A stretch of DNA of 64,000 bases, from contig NZ_JAEQNA010000012.1 in NCBI RefSeq assembly GCF_016722895.1, positions 34,904 to 98,903 of the forward strand. Direction: 5' to 3'. Below, piece after piece: positions 34,049 to 44,442 of the stretch. Numbering within the stretch: position 1 is the stretch's first letter; the number at the start of each line of letters is the position of its first letter. A program made the position numbers and the translations under genes. The DNA comes from Ramlibacter aurantiacus (GTDB taxonomy: Bacteria > Pseudomonadota > Gammaproteobacteria > Burkholderiales > Burkholderiaceae_C). The notes under the pieces were generated by a model that saw nothing but the letters and a program-made list of their open reading frames with translations, ran no database searches and was not told where the DNA came from.

Positions 34049-34136
34049 CCCCCCCCGAAGCGCCTTCGGCGCCTCCCCCCAGGGGGCGCAGCCAGCGGCC
34101 CGGCCAAGCCGGTTCCGCGGCAGCCGCTGGAGCGGG
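34049..34136 (-). repeat. Dispersed GC-rich repeat, copy D, inside the sdh operon
   Basis: This copy starts two bases after the sdhD stop and runs in the same orientation as copy C, with CGAAGCGCCTTCGGCGCC, CCAGCGGCCCGGCCAAGCC, GGTTCCGCGG and GCCGCTGGAGCGGG. It lies between co-transcribed sdhD and sdhA, so it will be present in the operon mRNA as a strong stem-loop. Confidence 0.85.
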
Positions 34137-34225
34137 CAGCGCCTGCGGCGGCTGCCCTTGGAAACCAGCTCCATCCGTGAGCGACCTTGTGGCGGTCCTT
34201 GCCGCATCGAACAACTGAAATCAGC

Positions 34226-36034
34226 ATGTCGTACACCTCCAAGAACATCACCAAGCGCAAGTTCGACGTCGTCATCGTCGGCGCCGGCGGCTCCGGCATG
34301 CGCGCCTCGCTGCAACTCGCGCGCGCCGGCCTGAACGTGGCCGTTCTGTCCAAGGTCTTCCCGACCCGCTCGCACACCGTGGCGGCGCAGGGCGGCATCG
34401 GGGCCTCGCTGGGCAACATGTCCGAGGACAACTGGCACTACCACTTCTACGACACGGTCAAGGGCTCCGACTGGCTGGGTGACCAGGACGCCATCGAGTT
34501 CATGTGCCGCGAAGCGCCCAAGGTCGTGTACGACCTCGAGCACATGGGCATGCCCTTCGACCGCAACCCCGACGGCACCATCTACCAGCGGCCGTTCGGC
34601 GGCCACACCGCCAACTACGGCGAGAAGCCGGTGCAGCGCGCCTGCGCCGCGGCCGACCGCACCGGCCACGCCATGCTGCACACGCTGTACCAGCAGAACG
34701 TCAAGGCCAAGACCAGCTTCTTCGTCGAGTGGATGGCGCTGGACCTGATCCGCGACGCCGACGGCGACGTGCTGGGCGTCACCGCGCTCGAGATGGAAAC
34801 CGGCGACCTGCACATCCTCGAAGCCAAGACCACGCTGCTGGCCACGGGCGGTGCGGGCCGCATCTTCGCGGCTTCGACCAATGCCTTCATCAACACCGGC
34901 GATGGCCTGGGCATGGCGGCGCGCGCCGGCATTCCGCTGGAAGACATGGAGTTCTGGCAGTTCCACCCGACCGGCGTGGCCGGCGCCGGCGTGCTGCTCA
35001 CCGAAGGCTGCCGCGGCGAGGGCGCCATCCTGCTCAATAGCAACGGCGAACGCTTCATGGAGCGCTATGCGCCCACGCTGAAGGACCTGGCCCCGCGCGA
35101 CTTCGTGTCCCGCTCGATGGACCAGGAGATCAAGGAAGGCCGCGGCTGCGGCCCCAACAAGGACTACGTGCTGCTCAAGCTGGACCACCTGGGCGCCGAG
35201 ACCATCCACAAGCGCCTGCCCTCGGTCTACGAGATCGGCGTCAATTTCGCCAACGTCGACATCACGCGCGAGCCGATCCCGGTGGTGCCCACGATCCACT
35301 ACCAGATGGGCGGCATCCCCACCAACATCCACGGCCAGGTGGTCACGCAGACCGGCGACAACCACAACGCGGTGGTCAACGGCCTGTACGCCGTCGGCGA
35401 GTGCTCCTGCGTGAGCGTGCACGGTGCCAACCGCCTGGGCACCAACTCGCTGCTGGACCTGCTGGTGTTCGGCCGCGCCGCCGGCAACCACATCGTCGAA
35501 TTCAACGCGCGCAACAAGAACCACAAGCCGCTGCCCGGCGATGCCGCGGATCGCACGCTCGAGCGCCTGAGCCGCCTGGAGCAGGCCAGCGGCGGCGAGT
35601 ACGCGCAGGATGTGGCCAACGACATCCGCGCCACCATGCAGCGCCATGCCGGGGTGTTCCGCACCCAGGCCGGCATGGACGAAGGCGTGGCCAAGATCGC
35701 CGCCGTGCGCGAGCGCGTGGGCGGCATCGCGCTGAAGGACAAATCGCGCGTGTTCAACACCGCCCGCATCGAAGCCCTGGAAGTCGAGAACCTCATCGAA
35801 TGCGCTCAGGCCACCATGGTGTCGGCCGCGGCCCGCAAGGAGTGCCGCGGCGCCCACACCGTGAGCGACTACGAGCGCGCCGCCGATGACCCGGTGGCGC
35901 CGCTGGGCCGCGACGACGCCAACTGGATGAAGCACACGTTGTGGCACAGCCAGGGCAACCACCTGACCTACAAGCCGGTGCAGCTCAAGCCGCTCTCGGT
36001 GGAATCGGTTCCGCCCAAGGTCCGTACGTTCTAG
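34226..36034 (+). CDS. sdhA: Succinate dehydrogenase flavoprotein subunit
   Basis: A 602-residue FAD-binding catalytic subunit. The dinucleotide fold is VVIVGAGGSGMRA, covalent FAD attachment is at His50 in TRSHTVAAQGGIGA, and the active-site stretches HPTGVAGAG and QMGGIPTN are present, with ending KPLSVESVPPKVRTF. ATG 34226 is the family start; an upstream in-frame ATG-like start at 34187 gives no useful extension. SdhE, encoded after sdhB, inserts the FAD. Confidence 0.97.
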   Translation: MSYTSKNITKRKFDVVIVGAGGSGMRASLQLARAGLNVAVLSKVFPTRSHTVAAQGGIGASLGNMSEDNWHYHFYDTVKGSDWLGDQDAIEFMCREAPKVVYDLEHMGMPFDRNPDGTIYQRPFGGHTANYGEKPVQRACAAADRTGHAMLHTLYQQNVKAKTSFFVEWMALDLIRDADGDVLGVTALEMETGDLHILEAKTTLLATGGAGRIFAASTNAFINTGDGLGMAARAGIPLEDMEFWQFHPTGVAGAGVLLTEGCRGEGAILLNSNGERFMERYAPTLKDLAPRDFVSRSMDQEIKEGRGCGPNKDYVLLKLDHLGAETIHKRLPSVYEIGVNFANVDITREPIPVVPTIHYQMGGIPTNIHGQVVTQTGDNHNAVVNGLYAVGECSCVSVHGANRLGTNSLLDLLVFGRAAGNHIVEFNARNKNHKPLPGDAADRTLERLSRLEQASGGEYAQDVANDIRATMQRHAGVFRTQAGMDEGVAKIAAVRERVGGIALKDKSRVFNTARIEALEVENLIECAQATMVSAAARKECRGAHTVSDYERAADDPVAPLGRDDANWMKHTLWHSQGNHLTYKPVQLKPLSVESVPPKVRTF

Positions 36035-36090
36035 TACGTACCACCGCCCGCCAGGCCCCGTCCGCACTTAGATTCGCAAGAACACCCGCC

Positions 36091-36795
36091 ATGCAGAAAC
36101 GCACTTTCCAGATCTACCGGTACGACCCGGACAAGGACGCCAAGCCCTACATGCAGACCGTCGAGATCGAGCTCGACGGCAATGAGCGCATGCTGCTGGA
36201 CGCGCTCATGAAGCTCAAGGCGCAGGACCCCACCCTGTCGTTCCGCCGCTCCTGCCGCGAGGGCGTGTGCGGCTCCGACGCCATGAACATCAACGGCAAG
36301 AACGGCCTGGCCTGCCTGACCAACATGCTGTCGCTCAAGGGGACGATCGTGCTCAAGCCGCTGCCGGGGCTGCCCGTCGTGCGCGACCTGATCGTCGACA
36401 TGACGCAGTTCTTCCAGCAGTACCACTCGATCAAGCCCTACCTGATCAACGACACCATTCCGCCCGAGCGCGAGCGCCTGCAGTCGCCTGAAGAGCGCGA
36501 CGAGCTCGACGGCCTGTACGAGTGCATCCTGTGCGCGAGCTGCTCCACCAGCTGCCCGAGCTTCTGGTGGAACCCCGACAAGTTCGTCGGCCCGGCCGGC
36601 CTGCTGCAGGCCTACCGCTTCATCGCCGACAGCCGCGACCAGGCCACCGGCGAGCGCCTCGACAACCTCGAAGACCCCTACCGCCTGTTCCGCTGCCACA
36701 CCATCATGAACTGCGTGGATGTGTGTCCCAAGGGCCTGAACCCGACCATGGCCATCGGGAAGATCAAGGAACTGATGGTGCGTCGCACCGTCTAG
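36091..36795 (+). CDS. sdhB: Succinate dehydrogenase iron-sulfur subunit
   Basis: A 234-residue iron-sulfur subunit. The 2Fe-2S site is in SCREGVCGSDAMN...GLAC, the 4Fe-4S site in CILCASCSTSCPSFWW, and the 3Fe-4S region in CHTIMNCVDVCPKGL. It transfers electrons from the flavin to quinone. Begins 56 bp after sdhA and is followed by sdhE after 5 bp. Confidence 0.97.
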   Translation: MQKRTFQIYRYDPDKDAKPYMQTVEIELDGNERMLLDALMKLKAQDPTLSFRRSCREGVCGSDAMNINGKNGLACLTNMLSLKGTIVLKPLPGLPVVRDLIVDMTQFFQQYHSIKPYLINDTIPPERERLQSPEERDELDGLYECILCASCSTSCPSFWWNPDKFVGPAGLLQAYRFIADSRDQATGERLDNLEDPYRLFRCHTIMNCVDVCPKGLNPTMAIGKIKELMVRRTV

Positions 36796-36800
36796 AAGCC

Positions 36801-37064
36801 ATGGCCGACGCGCTGCTGGGTGAACGAGAACTGAGCAAGCTGCGGTGGCGCTGCCGCCGGGGCCTGCTCGAGAACGACCTGTTCATCGAGCGCTTTTTCC
36901 AGCGGCACGAATCCAGCCTCACCCAGCGACAAGCCGACGGGCTGTCGCGCCTGATGGACCTGCCGGACAACGACCTGCTGGACCTGCTGCTGCGCAGGAC
37001 CGAACCGCAAGCCGGGCTCGACGACGCGCCCGTGCGCGAAGTGCTGGCCCTGCTGCGGAACTGA
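36801..37064 (+). CDS. sdhE: SdhE-family FAD assembly factor
   Basis: An 87-residue protein with the SdhE/DUF339 signature WRCRRGLLENDLFIERFF, in which the RGxxEND element promotes covalent flavinylation of SdhA. Length is typical. The gene is 5 bp after sdhB and 15 bp before gltA, so it is part of the operon, and its position directly behind sdhB is diagnostic. Confidence 0.93.
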   Translation: MADALLGERELSKLRWRCRRGLLENDLFIERFFQRHESSLTQRQADGLSRLMDLPDNDLLDLLLRRTEPQAGLDDAPVREVLALLRN

Positions 37065-37079
37065 TTAAGAGGAAGACCC

Positions 37080-38390
<1,311 letters not shown>

Positions 38391-38413
38391 TCGCCGCTTC
38401 GGCGACCTCCGCG

Positions 38414-38439
38414 AAAGCCCGCTTCCGGCGGGCTTTTTT
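38414..38439 (+). terminator. Rho-independent terminator of the sdh-gltA operon
   Basis: AAAGCCCGC-TTCC(G)-GCGGGC followed by TTTTTT is a textbook intrinsic terminator, 23 bp after the gltA stop. It cleanly separates the TCA operon from the lysR gene. Confidence 0.9.
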
Positions 38440-38535
38440 GTTTCCGGACTGCGCACAGGCCCATCTCGATTCACGATGCCTGAGTGGGATCGGGCGCGGA
38501 TAATCTGCCCTGGCTTCGCATTTCGCGATCTTTCC

Positions 38536-39462
38536 ATGGCCACCCCCGACCGCAACCTTGCCCGTCGCCTCGACCTCACCTCGCTGCAGCTGTTCATGGC
38601 GGCCAGCGAGCTGGGCAGTATCGGCCGTGCGGCCGAGCACGAGTACATCGCGGCTTCGGCGGCCAGCAAGCGCATTGCCGACCTCGAAGACGCCGTGGGC
38701 GCGCCCCTCTTCTACCGACGCGCTCGGGGCGTCGAACTCACGCCCGCGGGGCAGACCTTCCTGCACCACGCCAAGGCGGTGCAGTTCAACCTCGAACGCA
38801 TGCAGGCCGACCTGAACGAGTACGCCCAGGGCGTGCGCGGCCACGTGCGGGTTCACGCCAACATCTCGGCCATCGTGCAGTTCCTGCCGGAGGACCTGGC
38901 CGGGTTTGCCCAGTGCCATCCCGAAGTGAAGATCGACCTGTCCGAGCACCTCAGCGCCGAAGTGGTGCGGGCAGTGCGGGAGGGCGACTGCGATCTCGGC
39001 ATCTGCCACCCGCCCACCGCCACCGACGACCTCGCCCTGCGCCCCTACCGGCAGGACCGGCTGGTGCTGGTGGTGCCCGAGGGCCATGCGCTCGCGCGAC
39101 TGCCGGCGGTGGCCTTCACCGACACGCTGGACTACGACCACCTGGGCCTTCACAGCAACAGCTCCATCTACCTGGCCATGAGCCGCGCCGCGCACCAGGC
39201 CGGACGCACCGTGCGCCTGCGCATGCAGGTGACCGGGCTCGACGCGCTGTGCCGCATGGTGCAGAGCGGCCTGGGACTCGGGCTCGTGCCCGACCGGGCC
39301 TTCGGCCTGCTGCGCCGCATGGGCGGGCTGCAGGCGGTCGCCCTCACCGACGACTGGGCCACCCGCGAGCTGCAACTCGTGGCCCGCGACTTCGCCACCC
39401 TGCCCGTGACCGCGCGCCTGCTGGCCACGCACCTGGGCAGCCCTCCACCTGCCGCTTCATAG
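38536..39462 (+). CDS. LysR-family transcriptional regulator
   Basis: A 308-residue LysR regulator: HTH in GSIGRAAEHEYIAASAASKR with DLEDAVGAPLFYRRARG, then a substrate-binding domain with AEVVRAVREGDCDLGICHPP. ATG 38536 fits the usual N-terminus (LARRLDLTSLQLFMAASELG); the frame extends 20 codons further upstream. It lies between gltA and leuC in the same direction. Target genes are not evident. It resembles the LysR at 21.3 kb in subgroup (DxxSLxLF/xxSIRLV opening and length) but is clearly a distinct gene. Confidence 0.92.
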   Translation: MATPDRNLARRLDLTSLQLFMAASELGSIGRAAEHEYIAASAASKRIADLEDAVGAPLFYRRARGVELTPAGQTFLHHAKAVQFNLERMQADLNEYAQGVRGHVRVHANISAIVQFLPEDLAGFAQCHPEVKIDLSEHLSAEVVRAVREGDCDLGICHPPTATDDLALRPYRQDRLVLVVPEGHALARLPAVAFTDTLDYDHLGLHSNSSIYLAMSRAAHQAGRTVRLRMQVTGLDALCRMVQSGLGLGLVPDRAFGLLRRMGGLQAVALTDDWATRELQLVARDFATLPVTARLLATHLGSPPPAAS

Positions 39463-39488
39463 ACATTTCTCCTCACAGGACCACAGCC

Positions 39489-40907
39489 ATGGGACGCACC
39501 CTTTACGACAAGATCTGGGACGAACACGTCGTCCATACCGAGGACGATGGCACCGCCGTCCTCTACATCGACCGGCACCTGGTGCACGAGGTCACCAGCC
39601 CGCAGGCCTTCGAAGGACTGCGCGAGGGCGGCCGCAAGGTCTGGCGCATCAGCAGCGTGGTGGCCACGGCCGACCACAACACGCCCACCACCGGCTGGGA
39701 GCTGGGCTACGACGGCATCACCGATCCGATCAGCAAGGAGCAGATCACCACGCTGGACAAGAACATCGGCGAATTCGGCGCTGCGGCCTACTTCCCCTAC
39801 CTGTCCAAGCGCCAGGGCATCGTCCACGTAATCGGGCCCGAGCAGGGCGCCACGCTTCCCGGCATGACGGTGGTCTGCGGTGACTCGCACACCTCCACCC
39901 ATGGCGCCTTCGGCGCACTGGCCCACGGCATCGGCACCAGCGAGGTCGAGCACGTGCTGGCCACGCAGACGCTGCTGGCCAAGAAGGCGAGGAACATGCT
40001 GGTCAAGGTCGAAGGCCAGCTCGCGCGCGGCGTCACGGCCAAGGACGTGGTGCTGGCCATCATCGGCCGCATCGGCACCGCCGGCGGCACCGGCTACACC
40101 ATCGAATTCGCCGGCTCGGCCATCCGCTCGTTGAGCATGGAAGGCCGCATGACGGTGTGCAACATGGCCATCGAGGCCGGCGCCCGCGCCGGCCTGGTGG
40201 CGGTGGACGACAAGACCATCGACTACGTCAAGGGCCGCCCCCTCGCGCCCACGGGTGCCGAATGGGGGCAGGCGGTGGCCTACTGGCGCACCCTGCACAC
40301 CGACCCCGATGCCAAGTTCGACGCCGTGGTGGAGATCGACGCCACCCGCATCGTGCCGCAGGTCACCTGGGGCACCTCGCCCGAAATGGTGCTGGGCATC
40401 GACGGGCGCGTGCCCGATCCCGACAAGGAGAAGGACGACAGCAAGCGCTCGGCCATCGAGCGCGCGCTGAGCTACATGGGCCTGGAGCCGGGAAAGCCCA
40501 TGGCCGACGTGCATGTCGACAAGGTGTTCATCGGCTCGTGCACCAACAGCCGCATCGAGGACATCCGCGAGGCCGCGGCCGTGGTCAAGCGGCTGGGGCA
40601 GAAGGTGTCGTCCAACGTCAAGCTGGCGCTGGTGGTGCCGGGCTCGGGACCGGTGAAGGAGCAGGCCGAGCGCGAAGGCCTGCACGAGATCTTCAAGGCG
40701 GCGGGATTCGAGTGGCGTGAGCCGGGCTGCTCGATGTGCCTGGCCATGAACGCCGACCGGCTGGAGCCGGGCGAGCGCTGCGCGTCCACCAGCAACCGCA
40801 ACTTCGAGGGACGCCAGGGCGCGGGCGGCCGCACGCACCTGGTGTCGCCGGCCATGGCCGCCGCCGCCGCGGTGCACGGGCACTTTGTCGACATCCGTCA
40901 ACTATGA
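39489..40907 (+). CDS. leuC: 3-isopropylmalate dehydratase large subunit
   Basis: A 472-residue aconitase-family subunit for isopropylmalate isomerisation in leucine synthesis. It has YIDRHLVHEVTSPQAF, VCGDSHTSTHGAFGA with a cluster ligand region, VFIGSCTNSRIEDIR and EPGCSMCLAMN with the 4Fe-4S cysteines. Length is that of LeuC rather than AcnA/B. It forms the functional enzyme with LeuD, encoded 306 bp further along after a small lipoprotein gene. The stop TGA overlaps the ATG of that gene. Confidence 0.97.
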   Translation: MGRTLYDKIWDEHVVHTEDDGTAVLYIDRHLVHEVTSPQAFEGLREGGRKVWRISSVVATADHNTPTTGWELGYDGITDPISKEQITTLDKNIGEFGAAAYFPYLSKRQGIVHVIGPEQGATLPGMTVVCGDSHTSTHGAFGALAHGIGTSEVEHVLATQTLLAKKARNMLVKVEGQLARGVTAKDVVLAIIGRIGTAGGTGYTIEFAGSAIRSLSMEGRMTVCNMAIEAGARAGLVAVDDKTIDYVKGRPLAPTGAEWGQAVAYWRTLHTDPDAKFDAVVEIDATRIVPQVTWGTSPEMVLGIDGRVPDPDKEKDDSKRSAIERALSYMGLEPGKPMADVHVDKVFIGSCTNSRIEDIREAAAVVKRLGQKVSSNVKLALVVPGSGPVKEQAEREGLHEIFKAAGFEWREPGCSMCLAMNADRLEPGERCASTSNRNFEGRQGAGGRTHLVSPAMAAAAAVHGHFVDIRQL

Positions 40908-41209
40908 GGGCCCACCCCCGAAGCGGCTTCGCCGCCTCCCCCTCGAGGGGGCGCCACCAGCGGCCCGGCAAAGCCGGTTCCGCGGTGGCCCTGGTACTTG
41001 CGGCTGCCGTGCTCGTGCTGCCCGGCTGCGCCGCGATGGAGAACACGCGCAACGCCGTGGCACGCACCGGCAACCAGCTCGGTCAGAAAGTGGAACAGGT
41101 CGACCAGAAGGTCAGCGGGCCGCTGGAGCGCAGCCGCGCCAAGCAGGTCATCGACAACACCGGCGCCAAGATCGACCGCGCGGTCGACGGCGCGCTCAAG
41201 AGGAATTGA
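40904..41209 (+). CDS. Entericidin-like small lipoprotein between leuC and leuD
   Basis: A 101-residue protein from ATG 40904, overlapping the leuC stop. Residues 28-43 form the hydrophobic signal core ending in the lipobox LPGC, after which a mature lipoprotein of about 58 residues contains ARTGNQLGQKVEQVDQKV and alternating charged heptads typical of entericidin-like or coiled-coil lipoproteins. It probably anchors to the outer or inner membrane. Residues 2-27, including the Arg/Lys n-region of the signal, are encoded by a dispersed repeat (copy E), so the start is unusual; GTG at 40985 is an alternative that would leave no positively charged n-region. Its conserved place within the leu operon is known in the order, its function is not. 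Confidence 0.7.
   Translation: MRAHPRSGFAASPSRGRHQRPGKAGSAVALVLAAAVLVLPGCAAMENTRNAVARTGNQLGQKVEQVDQKVSGPLERSRAKQVIDNTGAKIDRAVDGALKRN
40909..40990 (-). repeat. Dispersed GC-rich repeat, copy E, overlapping a coding start
   Basis: Same orientation as copies C and D: CCCCCGAAGCGGCTTCGCCG, the CCCCTCGAGGGGGCGCC arm, CCAGCGGCCCGGCAAAGCC and GGTTCCGCGG. It starts two bases after the leuC stop and, unlike the other copies, lies inside an open reading frame: it encodes the N-terminal region of the following lipoprotein. Confidence 0.85.
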
Positions 41210-41213
41210 TCAC

Positions 41214-41864
41214 ATGGACAAGTTCACCGTGCACAAGGGCCTGGTCGCCCCCATCGACCGCGAGAACGTCGACACCGACGCCATCATTCCCAAGCAGTTC
41301 CTCAAGTCGATCCGCAAGACCGGCTTCGGACCCAACCTGTTCGACGAGTGGCGCTACCTGGACCACGGCGAACCGGGCCAGGATCCGGCCAGCCGCAAGC
41401 CCAATCCCGACTTCGTCCTCAACCAGCCGCGTTACCAGGGCGCCTCGGTGCTGCTGGCACGCCGCAACTTCGGCTGCGGCTCCTCGCGCGAGCACGCGCC
41501 CTGGGCCATCCAGCAGTATGGCTTTCGCGCGCTGATCGCGCCCAGCTTCGCCGACATCTTCTTCAACAACTGCTTCAAGAACGGCCTGCTGCCGATCGTG
41601 CTGCCCGAGAGCACCGTGTCGCGCCTGTTCGACGACGTGCTCGCCTTCCCCGGCTACGAACTCACCGTGGACCTCGAGCGCCAGGTGGTGGTGAAGCCGC
41701 AGGGCGAGGAGCTTGCGTTCGACGTTCAGCCGTTCCGCAAGTACTGCCTGCTCAACGGGTTGGACGACATCGGTCTGACGCTGCGCCACGCCAGCAAGAT
41801 CCAGGATTACGAGGCGCGCCGCCTTGCCGCCAAGCCCTGGCTGGCCCACACCCTGACGCGCTGA
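41214..41864 (+). CDS. leuD: 3-isopropylmalate dehydratase small subunit
   Basis: A 216-residue small subunit that completes isopropylmalate isomerase with LeuC. It contains NVDTDAIIPKQFLK, NFGCGSSREHAPWAI with the substrate-binding serine-arginine motif, and IAPSFADIFFNNCFKNGLLP. Length is normal. It starts four bases after the lipoprotein gene and is followed by leuB after 12 bp. Confidence 0.97.
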   Translation: MDKFTVHKGLVAPIDRENVDTDAIIPKQFLKSIRKTGFGPNLFDEWRYLDHGEPGQDPASRKPNPDFVLNQPRYQGASVLLARRNFGCGSSREHAPWAIQQYGFRALIAPSFADIFFNNCFKNGLLPIVLPESTVSRLFDDVLAFPGYELTVDLERQVVVKPQGEELAFDVQPFRKYCLLNGLDDIGLTLRHASKIQDYEARRLAAKPWLAHTLTR

Positions 41865-41876
41865 ACAAGGAACCAC

Positions 41877-42965
41877 ATGAAGATCGCAGTCCTTCCCGGT
41901 GACGGCATCGGCACGGAGATCGTGGCCGAGGCCGTGAAGGTCCTGAACGTGCTCGACCTCGACTTCGAGATGGAGACCGCACCCGTCGGCGGCGCCGCCT
42001 ACGAGGCACACGGCCATCCCCTGCCCGAGTCCACGCTCAACCTGGCCAAGCAGGCAGACGCCATCCTCTTCGGCGCCGTGGGCGACTGGAAGTACGACAA
42101 GCTCGACCGGCCACTGCGGCCGGAGCAAGCCATCCTCGGCTTGCGCAAACACCTGGGCCTGTTCGCCAACTTCCGCCCCGCCATCTGCTATGAGCAGCTC
42201 ACGCATGCATCCAGCCTCAAGCCCGAATTGGTGGCCGGGCTGGACATCCTCATCATCCGCGAGCTCACCGGCGACATCTATTTCGGACAGCCGCGCGGCC
42301 GCCGCACGGCCACCGACGGACACTTTCCCGGCGCCGAAGAAGCCTTCGACACCATGCGCTACAGCCGCCCCGAGATCGAGCGGATCGCGCACGTGGCCTT
42401 CCAGGCCGCACGCAAGCGCAGCAAGCGCGTGACCAGCGTCGACAAGGCCAACGTGCTGGAGACCTTTCAGTTCTGGAAAGACGTGGTCACCGAAGTCGGC
42501 CGCGAGTACCCGGACGTCGAGCTCGACCACATGTACGTGGACAACGCCGCCATGCAACTGGTCAAGGCGCCCAAGCGCTTCGACGTGGTGGTCACCGGCA
42601 ACATGTTCGGTGACATCCTCTCGGACGAGGCGGCCATGCTCACCGGCTCCATCGGCATGCTGCCCTCGGCCAGCCTCAACGCGCAGAACCAGGGCCTGTA
42701 CGAGCCCAGCCATGGCAGCGCGCCCGACATTGCGGGACAAGGGGTCGCCAACCCATTGGCTACAATTCTGTCCGCCGCCATGATGCTCCGCTTCTCCCTC
42801 GACCAGCCCGAAGCCGCCGACCGGATCGAATCCGCCGTCCGGCAAGTGCTCGCACAAGGGTTGCGCACGGCGGACATCCATTCCGAAGGCACCACCCAGG
42901 TCGGCACGCGCGACATGGGCGATGCCGTCGTGGCCGCGATTACCAAGACCACCATCAAGAGCTGA
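41877..42965 (+). CDS. leuB: 3-isopropylmalate dehydrogenase
   Basis: A 362-residue NAD-dependent dehydrogenase converting 3-isopropylmalate to 2-oxoisocaproate in leucine synthesis. Landmarks: LPGDGIGTEIVAEAVKVL, the arginines of LRKHLGLFANFRP, RELTGDIYFGQPRG, and NMFGDILSDEAAMLTGSIGMLPSA with the metal-binding aspartates; LYEPSHGSAPDIAG is the nucleotide site. RBS AAGGAA precedes the ATG. Clearly IPMDH, not isocitrate dehydrogenase. Confidence 0.97.
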   Translation: MKIAVLPGDGIGTEIVAEAVKVLNVLDLDFEMETAPVGGAAYEAHGHPLPESTLNLAKQADAILFGAVGDWKYDKLDRPLRPEQAILGLRKHLGLFANFRPAICYEQLTHASSLKPELVAGLDILIIRELTGDIYFGQPRGRRTATDGHFPGAEEAFDTMRYSRPEIERIAHVAFQAARKRSKRVTSVDKANVLETFQFWKDVVTEVGREYPDVELDHMYVDNAAMQLVKAPKRFDVVVTGNMFGDILSDEAAMLTGSIGMLPSASLNAQNQGLYEPSHGSAPDIAGQGVANPLATILSAAMMLRFSLDQPEAADRIESAVRQVLAQGLRTADIHSEGTTQVGTRDMGDAVVAAITKTTIKS

Positions 42966-43043
42966 CCGCTTCTGGTTCGTCGCGCCCTCTCCGGCTCCGA
43001 CGAGCCGGGGAACAAACACCCAAGCATTACTTCGTAAAGGGCG

Positions 43044-44222
43044 ATGACGATGACTCTCAAGGCACAACAACCCCGGGTCGGCCTGGTCGGCTGGCGCGGC
43101 ATGGTCGGCTCGGTCCTGATGGACCGCATGCAGGCCGAAGGCGATTTCGCGCTGATCGAACCGGTGTTCTTCTCGACCTCGAACGCCGGTGGCAAGGCCC
43201 CGGTCCAGGCGAAGAACGAGACCACCCTGAAGGACGCCTTCGACATCGCCCAACTCGCCCAATGCGACGTCATCCTCACCGCGCAAGGCGGTGACTACAC
43301 CAGCGAGGTGTTTCCCAAGCTGCGCGCGGCAGGCTGGAACGGCCACTGGATCGACGCGGCTTCCACGCTGCGCATGAAGGACGACGCGGTCATCGTCCTC
43401 GACCCCGTCAACTCCCCGGTGATTCGCAACGCCTTGTCCAAGGGCGGCCGCAACTGGATCGGCGGCAACTGCACCGTGAGCTGCATGCTCATGGGCGTGG
43501 GCGCCCTGTACAAGGCCGGCCTGGTCGAGTGGATGACCAGCATGACCTACCAGGCTGCGTCCGGTGGCGGTGCCCAGCACATGCGCGAATTGCTCACCCA
43601 GTTCGGCACGCTCAACGCCGAGGTGCGCGCGCTGCTCGACGATCCCAAGTCGGCCATTCTCGAAATCGACCGCAAGGTGCTCGCTCGCCAGCAGGCCCTG
43701 TCGGCTGAAGAAACGCAGAACTTCGGCGTGCCGCTGGGCGGCTCGCTCATTCCGTGGATCGACAAGGATCTCGGGGCCGGCAAGCAGCCGGGCGAGGACG
43801 GCTGGGGCACCAGCCGCGAAGAGTGGAAGGCGGGCGCCGAGACCAACAAGATCCTCGGCCAGGGTGCCGGCTTTGGCACCCCCGCCGTGCCCGTCGACGG
43901 CTTCTGCGTCCGCATCGGCGCCATGCGTTGCCACAGCCAGGCCCTGACCTTCAAGCTCAAGAAGGACGTGCCTTTGGCCGACATCGAAGCCCTGATCGCG
44001 GCCGACAACCCCTGGGCGAAGGTGATTCCCAACACCCGCGAAGCCACCATGGCCGGGCTGACTCCGGTGGCCGTGACCGGCACGCTGGACATTCCCGTCG
44101 GCCGCCTGCGCAAGTTGGCGATGGGGCCGGAATACCTGGGCGCCTTCACCATCGGCGACCAGTTGCTGTGGGGCGCCGCCGAGCCCTTGCGCCGCATGCT
44201 GCGCATCCTGCTCGAGTCCTGA
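43044..44222 (+). CDS. asd: Aspartate-semialdehyde dehydrogenase
   Basis: A 392-residue NADPH-dependent enzyme making aspartate semialdehyde for lysine, threonine and methionine. The N-terminal VGLVGWRGMVGSVLM is the nucleotide motif; the catalytic thiol is Cys143 in GGNCTVSCMLMG; QAASGGGAQHMREL and VRIGAMRCHSQA carry the substrate-binding residues. The form with GWRGMVGS and length 390 is the Gram-negative type. The first codons (MTMTLKAQQP) are slightly ambiguous; ATG at 43050 is also possible. Confidence 0.96.
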   Translation: MTMTLKAQQPRVGLVGWRGMVGSVLMDRMQAEGDFALIEPVFFSTSNAGGKAPVQAKNETTLKDAFDIAQLAQCDVILTAQGGDYTSEVFPKLRAAGWNGHWIDAASTLRMKDDAVIVLDPVNSPVIRNALSKGGRNWIGGNCTVSCMLMGVGALYKAGLVEWMTSMTYQAASGGGAQHMRELLTQFGTLNAEVRALLDDPKSAILEIDRKVLARQQALSAEETQNFGVPLGGSLIPWIDKDLGAGKQPGEDGWGTSREEWKAGAETNKILGQGAGFGTPAVPVDGFCVRIGAMRCHSQALTFKLKKDVPLADIEALIAADNPWAKVIPNTREATMAGLTPVAVTGTLDIPVGRLRKLAMGPEYLGAFTIGDQLLWGAAEPLRRMLRILLES

Positions 44223-44227
44223 CTCCC

Positions 44228-44248
44228 AACCGCTGCGCAGCAGCGGTT
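44228..44248. terminator. Strong hairpin after asd, possible terminator
   Basis: AACCGCTGC and GCAGCGGTT form a perfect nine-base stem around GCA, starting five bases after the asd stop. There is no clean T-run, so it could be a weak or Rho-assisted terminator, or an mRNA-stabilising hairpin. Confidence 0.45.
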
Positions 44249-44374
44249 GCATCCAAGTTTTGTTCCGTGAAACGGCCTGTAACCTCATCAGTTCAGGCCG
44301 TTGCCGTATGGCAACATCGATTGCCGAGCTTGCACTGCCTGCGTGTGAGCACTCGCGCGTCGAGCAGCATCGCC

Positions 44375-44404
44375 TTGTGAGGCAGCGAAGATCGATGCTA
44401 TCTT
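44375..44404 (+). promoter_or_regulatory. Candidate promoter of fimV
   Basis: TTGTGA (44375-44380) and TATCTT (44399-44404) have an 18-bp spacer and lie just upstream of the fimV start in a 220-bp gap of lower GC content. The match is reasonable but not strong. Confidence 0.35.
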
Positions 44405-44442
44405 CTTTGTAGTAAAGACCGCACAAGGCCCACGTCCGCATC

